A model generated the notes under the pieces. The model saw nothing but the letters and a program-made list of their open reading frames with translations. It made no database searches and had not been told where the DNA came from. A DNA stretch of 47,994 nt from Acidobacteriaceae bacterium. Its GTDB lineage: Bacteria > Acidobacteriota > Terriglobia > Bryobacterales > Bryobacteraceae. Shown here in pieces: positions 43,215 through 47,994 of this stretch. The DNA is taken from contig JAFAYL010000031.1 of the NCBI GenBank assembly GCA_019240405.1, positions 1 through 47,994 on the forward strand, written 5' to 3'. The stretch's first letter is position 1; each line of letters opens with the position of its first letter. Made by a program: the position numbers and the translations under genes.

Positions 43215-44471
43215 GTGACTCTGCCGCCCGAAATCAGCGAGGCGAAGCCACGGCGGCGATTTTCATCACCCTTACTACCGATTTTTTTGATTGTGGCGGT
43301 AGATGTACTCGGGTTCACGATCATTCTTCCGCTATTGCCGTTTTATTCGGAACGGTTGGGTGCATCGGCAACGGCAGTGGGCGAACTTGTGGCGACGTAC
43401 GCCGTCTGCCAACTGATCGCCGGACCGATTTTAGGGCAATGGTCGGACCGAGTGGGAAGGCGGCCAGTTCTCTTGATCAGCCAAGCGGGGACGCTCGGCG
43501 GATTTCTTTTGCTTGCATTTTCGACGCACATTTGGATGCTGTTTGTGGCGCGGGCGATTGATGGGGCGACGGCGGGGAATCTTAGCATTGCGCAGGCTTA
43601 CATCAGCGATATGACGAAACCGGAGGAGCGGGCAAAGTCCTTCGCGGTAATTGGAATTGCGTTCGGGTTGGGTTTCCTCGTAGGCCCGGCTATTTCGGGT
43701 TACCTGGCGCACTTTGGATATCAGGCGCCCATATTCGCAGCTTCCGGGCTTTCATTGACGACGATTCTGTGCACGTACTTCTTACTGCCGCGGCGGGAAG
43801 TGGTTCACGAACACCGTGAGGCGGAAGGGGACGCCGGACCCGGCGGGAGGCGTTTGCCGCTGATTTCGTGGGGCCAATATTCGCGGTATTTCCGCGATCG
43901 AGAGCTGGCCCGGCTCCTGGCCCAATGGCTCCTGTTCTCGTTTTCGTTCTCGACGTTCATATCCGGATTCGCCCTGTTTGCGGAGCGCAGGTATCAATGG
44001 AATGGCCATCCGGTGGGCGTTCGCGAGGTTGGGTATATCTTCGCGTTCAACGGGTTTCTCGGAATTATCATGCAAGGCGGTGTCGTGGGCCGGATGGTGA
44101 AGTGGCTGGGTGAGCGCAAGGTGGTCCGGCTTGGATTTGTTACAGCGATGCTCGGATACGCCGCAGTTGGATTGACGCGAACGATTGGGCAGCTCTTGTG
44201 GGTTACCGCGTTCACGTCCGTAGGTGGCGCAGGGCTGCGGCCGGCGCTTACGAGCTTGGTTACCCAGAAGGCCGGAAAACGGGAGCAGGGTGTGATCATT
44301 GGGCTGACACAATCGCTGATGTCGATTGCGCAGATCGCGGCGCCCGTCGTTTCTGGAGTGCTGATTGATCGCCGCCATTTAACGATCTGGGCGATTTGGG
44401 GGGGCGTGCTGGGTGGCGCAGCGTTGTTTTTTGAGCCGCGCCGTTACGCTCACGATTCGGCAGCGCTTTGA
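43215..44471 (+). CDS. MFS transporter (TCR/Tet-like efflux type)
   Basis: A 418-residue, 12-helix drug/solute antiporter starting at GTG 43215. Motif A reads GQWSDRVGRRPVL between helices 2 and 3, and helix 5 region GIAFGLGFLVGPAISGYL is motif C, the antiporter signature. A charged loop lies in the middle (EHREAEGDAG). The substrate cannot be predicted. Its stop is overlapped by the TTG start of the PAP2 gene (TTGA), so these are likely one operon; a joint role is not obvious. The upstream gene is divergent. Confidence 0.9.
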   Translation: MTLPPEISEAKPRRRFSSPLLPIFLIVAVDVLGFTIILPLLPFYSERLGASATAVGELVATYAVCQLIAGPILGQWSDRVGRRPVLLISQAGTLGGFLLLAFSTHIWMLFVARAIDGATAGNLSIAQAYISDMTKPEERAKSFAVIGIAFGLGFLVGPAISGYLAHFGYQAPIFAASGLSLTTILCTYFLLPRREVVHEHREAEGDAGPGGRRLPLISWGQYSRYFRDRELARLLAQWLLFSFSFSTFISGFALFAERRYQWNGHPVGVREVGYIFAFNGFLGIIMQGGVVGRMVKWLGERKVVRLGFVTAMLGYAAVGLTRTIGQLLWVTAFTSVGGAGLRPALTSLVTQKAGKREQGVIIGLTQSLMSIAQIAAPVVSGVLIDRRHLTIWAIWGGVLGGAALFFEPRRYAHDSAAL

Positions 44472-45367
44472 GGCCGGTGCGCCCTTGGCTGAAGCTTCGA
44501 ACTTCGGAATGGGTACTGATTGGCTTCTTTGCCTATGTAGCCGGGCTGTCGGTATTCTTTCCTGAGCGCCCTGGTCTGTCTTTTCAGCCGGCACTTTTAC
44601 TGGTCGGCGTGTCTGCCTTGCTCTGGTTGCTAGCACAGTTCGAGAGAATAGGCGGCCGCAGCAGGCAAGTCAGCATCGTTCGCGACTGGTTGCCGCTGGG
44701 GCTCACATTGATTGCATTTCGCGAGATGGAACTTTTTCTGCCGATGCGCTTCGGGCACCGGCTTGAGAGCGAATGGATCGCCTGGGACCTTCGAATTCTC
44801 AGCGAGTGGCACCTTCGAAATGTAATCGAGAGCTTGGGCGGCCTGATCCCGTTCATTTTGGAGCTTTCGTATTTGCTGGTATACGGCGCAGGATTTTTTT
44901 GTATCGCACTGCTTTACGCCCAGGGCCGGCGCGATCGAGTGGATCGGTTTATGACAGTCTACTTGACGGGAACATTGCTGGCCTATGCTTTATTTCCGTA
45001 TTTCCCGTCCGAGCCGCCGCGAATCCTATTTCCACAGCTCGACGCACCGCAGATCACAAGCTGGGTTCGGCGCGTCAATCTTTGGATTCTGAACGTGGGA
45101 ACGATTCACCTTGGTGTATTCCCGAGCGCGCACGTGTCTTCGGCATTTTCTGCAGCATGGGGATTATTTCAGGTTCTGGAGGGCCGAAAAACGCTTGGCT
45201 GGATTCTGCTTGTGTACGCGGCGACTCTGTCGGTGGCCACCGTTTATGGCAGATATCACTATGCGATCGATGTATTGGCCGGAATCGGCGTTAGCCTGAT
45301 AGCAGGACTACTGTGCTTGCTTGGGAGCACGCAGCAGTTGTATCCTGCGAAAAACGCCTCCGTTTAG
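44468..45367 (+). CDS. PAP2-family phosphatase, membrane-bound
   Basis: A 299-residue membrane protein with about six helices (for example EWVLIGFFAYVAGLSVFF and AGFFCIALLYA). The phosphatase motifs are late: FPSEPPR, then PSAHVSSAF (the PSxH motif with catalytic His) and GRYHYAIDVLAG (the G-R-x-H motif with the nucleophile His). This resembles the inositol-phosphorylceramide-synthase/AUR1-like branch of PAP2 enzymes. It probably acts on lipid phosphates or transfers phospho-headgroups. The start is TTG 44468, inside the MFS stop. Confidence 0.85.
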   Translation: MRPVRPWLKLRTSEWVLIGFFAYVAGLSVFFPERPGLSFQPALLLVGVSALLWLLAQFERIGGRSRQVSIVRDWLPLGLTLIAFREMELFLPMRFGHRLESEWIAWDLRILSEWHLRNVIESLGGLIPFILELSYLLVYGAGFFCIALLYAQGRRDRVDRFMTVYLTGTLLAYALFPYFPSEPPRILFPQLDAPQITSWVRRVNLWILNVGTIHLGVFPSAHVSSAFSAAWGLFQVLEGRKTLGWILLVYAATLSVATVYGRYHYAIDVLAGIGVSLIAGLLCLLGSTQQLYPAKNASV

Positions 45368-45392
45368 CAACCTTTAAAGGTCGACGTCCGTC

Positions 45393-46805
45393 ATGTTGTT
45401 AATCAAGCTTCGCCAGACCTCTGCCATGACGAAATCGCCCACCCTTCGTTTGCTCGTTGGGCTCCTTGTAACATTGGCGGCGGTCACGATTTTCTCCTGG
45501 TACACGCTTTACCAGCTAAACGGGTTGCGCAAGCTGCAGACCGACACGATCGATTTGAACCGGCACGACTCGCTGTTATTGTTGCGTGTGCAAAACGATT
45601 TGAATCAGCTCGGGCTGACGCTCCGCGATATGACCGAGACGCAACCGGCATCGGCAATTGAAGAGCATCGCAGCGAATTTTCGCATCTTCGAGCCGATCT
45701 CGAGGAAGCGATCCAGGCAGAGACGCAGTTGGGGCCCTTGGCGCGGCGAGCCGAGAGCCAGGCGCAGCTTTTGGGATCACTGCGGCATTTTTGGCAAACA
45801 TCGGATCAGGTTTTTTCGACCGCTGAAGCGGGGCACGAGAGCACAGCGAGAGAGTTGGCCTCAACCCAGCTCTCGGCAGAGCAGCTCATTCTGGCGGCGA
45901 GGGTTTCTCGACTCCTCGAGCGGAATAACGAGGCGGAGGAGCGCGCCGATGAGAAAGTAGCGACAATTTACGCAGGCGTCGAAAAGAATATCTATGTATT
46001 TCTCGCGGCAATGCTGGTGCTGATCGTCGTTACGACGCTGTATCTGATTTATTCGAACCGTCGGATTTTCGATCAGATCGAATCGCTGTCGCAGCAGCGG
46101 CGTGTGTTGGCGGCGCAACTCATTACGGTGCAGGAAGAGGTGTTGCGCTCGGTATCGCGCGAGCTTCACGATGAGTTTGGGCAGATTCTGACGGCGATTG
46201 GGGCGATGTTGGCGCGAGCAGAACGCAAAGGTCTACCGTCCGATTCGCCGATCCGGGAGGAATTGGGCGAGGTGCGCGAGATCACTCATCACACACTTGA
46301 AAAGATGCGCAGCCTGTCTCAAATGCTTCATCCGGCGGTGCTGGACGATTATGGGCTGGCGAAGGGAATCGAATGGTACACGGAGGTGTTTCAGCGTCAG
46401 ACCGGAATACAAACGACAGCGATTATTCGCGGCGAGCCTGTGCTCATTACGGGACAGCCGGCGACTCATTGCTTCCGGATTGTGCAGGAAGCGCTAAACA
46501 ATGCGGCGAAACACTCGGGCACGAAGCTGGCTGAAGTGGAGATGATATTTTCTTCTAACGCACTGACCGTGAACGTGAGAGATTTCGGACGGGGCATGCC
46601 GCGAGATAAGAACCGGAAGCCGGGTCTGGGATTAATTGCGATGCAGGAGCGCGCAGACTTGCTAAATGCCACGCTGAATATAGCGTCGGTTGAAAACGCC
46701 GGCATGACGGTATCGCTTGTGATGCCGGTACGGCGTGAGGAGCCGGTTGCTGAGCCGGTAGAGAATGAAAGTATGGGAGGAGTAGTGGTCACCAGCCATG
46801 AATGA
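45393..46805 (+). CDS. Sensor histidine kinase, NarL/LuxR-type (HisKA_3)
   Basis: A 470-residue kinase if begun at ATG 45393; ATG 45426 is a second candidate. Two membrane helices (LRLLVGLLVTLAAVTIFSWY and IYVFLAAMLVLIVVTTLYLIY) bracket a periplasmic helical sensor domain of about 160 residues. After a coiled segment, the HisKA_3 site is SRELHDEFGQILTAIG with His259. The ATPase part shows IVQEALNNAAKHS (N box), DFGRGMP (G1) and GLGLIAMQERADLLN (G2). The end overlaps the response-regulator gene by eight bases. The signal is unknown. Confidence 0.92.
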   Translation: MLLIKLRQTSAMTKSPTLRLLVGLLVTLAAVTIFSWYTLYQLNGLRKLQTDTIDLNRHDSLLLLRVQNDLNQLGLTLRDMTETQPASAIEEHRSEFSHLRADLEEAIQAETQLGPLARRAESQAQLLGSLRHFWQTSDQVFSTAEAGHESTARELASTQLSAEQLILAARVSRLLERNNEAEERADEKVATIYAGVEKNIYVFLAAMLVLIVVTTLYLIYSNRRIFDQIESLSQQRRVLAAQLITVQEEVLRSVSRELHDEFGQILTAIGAMLARAERKGLPSDSPIREELGEVREITHHTLEKMRSLSQMLHPAVLDDYGLAKGIEWYTEVFQRQTGIQTTAIIRGEPVLITGQPATHCFRIVQEALNNAAKHSGTKLAEVEMIFSSNALTVNVRDFGRGMPRDKNRKPGLGLIAMQERADLLNATLNIASVENAGMTVSLVMPVRREEPVAEPVENESMGGVVVTSHE

Positions 46806-47427
46806 GGAAATTACGGTTTTACTGGCGGACGATCACAGTCTTGTGCGCAGGGGCTTTCGACGCATGCTCGAAGACGACGAAGAGATGAAAGTAGTAGGCG
46901 AGGCGAGCAATGGTGTTGAAGCGATCCGGATGGCGCAGGAGCTTAAACCGAAAGTTGTCGTGATGGATCTTTCGATGCCTGAGCTTGACGGAGTGCAAGC
47001 GACAAAGGAAATTGTTCAGCATCTCCCGGGAACGGAGGTGCTGGTGCTGAGCATGCATGCGGACGATAATTACGTTCGCAACGCGCTAGATGCCGGCGCT
47101 AAGGGCTACTTACTCAAAAGCGCGATTGATGTCGACCTTGTGGGGGCGATCAAGGCAGTAGCGGAAGGGCAACGCTTCATCGGGTCTGGCCTGAAATACG
47201 TTGCGCAGGAGCGAGAAGACGAGCTCAATAAGCTTACGGCGCGCGAGAAGCAGGTTCTTCAACTTATTGCGCAAGGTAAGTCGAATAAAGAGATTGCCAA
47301 GCTTTTGGATCTAAGCGTTAATACCGTGTCGGTGCATCGAGCGAACCTGATGGAAAAGATGAATATCCACCGGACCGCTGAGCTGGTACTCTTCGCGATA
47401 CGAAAGGGTTTGGTAGTACCGCAGTAA
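46798..47427 (+). CDS. NarL/FixJ-type response regulator
   Basis: A 209-residue response regulator. The receiver domain has the acidic pair Asp11/Asp12 (LLADDHSLVRRG), phospho-acceptor Asp57 in VVMDLSMPELDG, the Thr/Ser position in VLSMHADDNY and Lys107 in GYLLKSA. The LuxR-type HTH is TAREKQVLQLIAQGKSNKEIAKLLDLSVNTVSVHRANLMEKM, split here near residues 145-190. It is translated with the upstream kinase and is its obvious partner. The targets cannot be told from this window. Confidence 0.96.
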   Translation: MNEEITVLLADDHSLVRRGFRRMLEDDEEMKVVGEASNGVEAIRMAQELKPKVVVMDLSMPELDGVQATKEIVQHLPGTEVLVLSMHADDNYVRNALDAGAKGYLLKSAIDVDLVGAIKAVAEGQRFIGSGLKYVAQEREDELNKLTAREKQVLQLIAQGKSNKEIAKLLDLSVNTVSVHRANLMEKMNIHRTAELVLFAIRKGLVVPQ

Positions 47428-47457
47428 CGAATCGGCGCGACCGGGGAAGCCGCGGCC

Positions 47458-47718
47458 TTACGCGCGGCGGGCAGACTTTGCTTCGGCGGCGGCCTTCTTG
47501 GTGGCTTGGATCTCGCGCGCCTTGGCGTACTTCTTCTGGAACCGATCAACGCGGCCTTCGGTGTCGACCAGCTTTTGCCTCCCAGTGAAGAATGGATGGC
47601 AATTGGAGCAGATTTCAACACGCAGGTCGCCTTTATGTGTGGAACGGGTGCGGAAGGTTGAGCCGCAAGCGCAAGTTACGTTGACTTCATCGTAAACGGG
47701 GTGAATCCCTGCTTTCAT
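47458..47718 (-). CDS. rpmE: Ribosomal protein L31
   Basis: An 86-residue ribosomal protein; the start ATG is 47718, at [16 protein letters not shown], and the longer frame upstream is not used. Four cysteines (Cys16, Cys18, Cys37, Cys40, in CACGSTF and [10 protein letters not shown]) form the zinc-ribbon of the C+ type A form. It has the family block [25 protein letters not shown] and a basic Ala/Lys tail ([22 protein letters not shown]) that is longer than in many L31 proteins. It converges with the response-regulator gene 30 bases away. Confidence 0.97.
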   Translation of the reverse strand: MKAGIHPVYDEVNVTCACGSTFRTRSTHKGDLRVEICSNCHPFFTGRQKLVDTEGRVDRFQKKYAKAREIQATKKAAAEAKSARRA

Positions 47719-47770
47719 TGGGTTTCGGAAAATCCTTTCGGAACAGGTGGGATGAAAAGCTATTGTAACA

Positions 47771-47820
47771 TGCAAAACCCCGCTTAGGGCGCATGGATGC
47801 ACCGGGAAGCGGGGCTTGCA
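47771..47820 (-). terminator. Hairpin with T-tract upstream of rpmE
   Basis: On the minus strand AGCGGGG (complement of 47778-47784) pairs with CCCCGCT (complement of 47808-47814) and is followed by TTTT. The outer TGCAA and TTGCA ends extend the stem imperfectly. It may end transcription from a gene to the right of the window, or act as an attenuator in the rpmE leader, 53 bases before its start. Confidence 0.5.
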
Positions 47821-47994
47821 AATAAGCCTTACGGCTGTACTCTAGCCACGTTACGCGCGACGGGGCGGCCGGTCCACAGGAACTTCGGCCTCGTCACTGA
47901 ACGAAACCTGAACGTACGAACGGCGACTTTAAGAGTCGACCACCTCGCGCGTGGATTGTATGCTACAGTCACTACCAGAATTCATTTCGACTGG

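Noticed and set aside
1-47994. CRISPR arrays, prophage, integron, attachment sites
   Set aside because: I saw no regularly spaced direct repeats, integrase, phage structural genes or cassette arrays in the sequence.

Overview
The window looks like a chromosomal piece of an Acidobacteriota genome, probably near Bryobacter or Solibacter. The clues are a large Oar-type TonB receptor with an N-terminal carboxypeptidase-regulatory domain, a winged-helix/TPR regulator, a 'GloVer' repeat protein with IPT domains, a cytochrome c/quinoprotein pair of acidobacterial type, a minimal egtB-egtD pair and many secreted Tat/Sec enzymes. The lineage is inferred from gene content and not from a marker-gene tree. 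I saw no phage, plasmid, integron or CRISPR features. The only mobile DNA is one badly decayed IS256-type transposase.

Layout. 0-9.5 kb is a loose accessory region: a partial serine hydrolase, a BBE-type FAD oxidoreductase, a GloVer/IPT surface protein, a secreted allene-oxide-cyclase-barrel-like protein, a winged-helix/TolB-like/TPR regulator with no ordinary start codon, a DJ-1/PfpI (isonitrile hydratase-like) protein, the IS256 remnant and a small membrane protein. 9.7-12.9 kb has an acidobacterial protein of unknown function carrying a 20-bp perfect palindrome in its coding sequence, then a two-CxxCH cytochrome c paired with a PQQ-type quinoprotein.

13-28.7 kb is a carbohydrate-degradation island. 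It holds a secreted protein with a chitobiase-like C-terminal domain, a TPR protein, GH30, a GMC oxidoreductase with its Tat-exported small subunit, GH3, the Oar-like TonB receptor, GH5, an HSL-type esterase and GH16. Together these fit uptake and breakdown of beta-glucan (beta-1,3/1,6-linked, as in fungal walls or laminarin), with oxidation of the released sugar by the GMC enzyme. No SusC/SusD pair is present. A type II antitoxin and its nonsense-mutated ParE/RelE toxin follow GH16.

29.5-34.2 kb carries tRNA-Phe, a small zinc-ribbon protein, a CCA-adding-type nucleotidyltransferase and an egtB-egtD-methyltransferase operon (ergothioneine type). 34-40.9 kb is a minus-strand glycan operon: a GH/glycosyltransferase fusion, UDP-galactopyranose mutase, a PIG-L deacetylase and a GT2 whose 3' end overlaps the convergent NodS-like methyltransferase by 251 bp; an SDR lies upstream. 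40.9-48 kb is more ordinary: tRNA-Lys, an OmpA-like lipid/peptidoglycan-binding protein with its own terminator, an MFS exporter, a PAP2 phosphatase, a NarL-type two-component pair and ribosomal protein L31.
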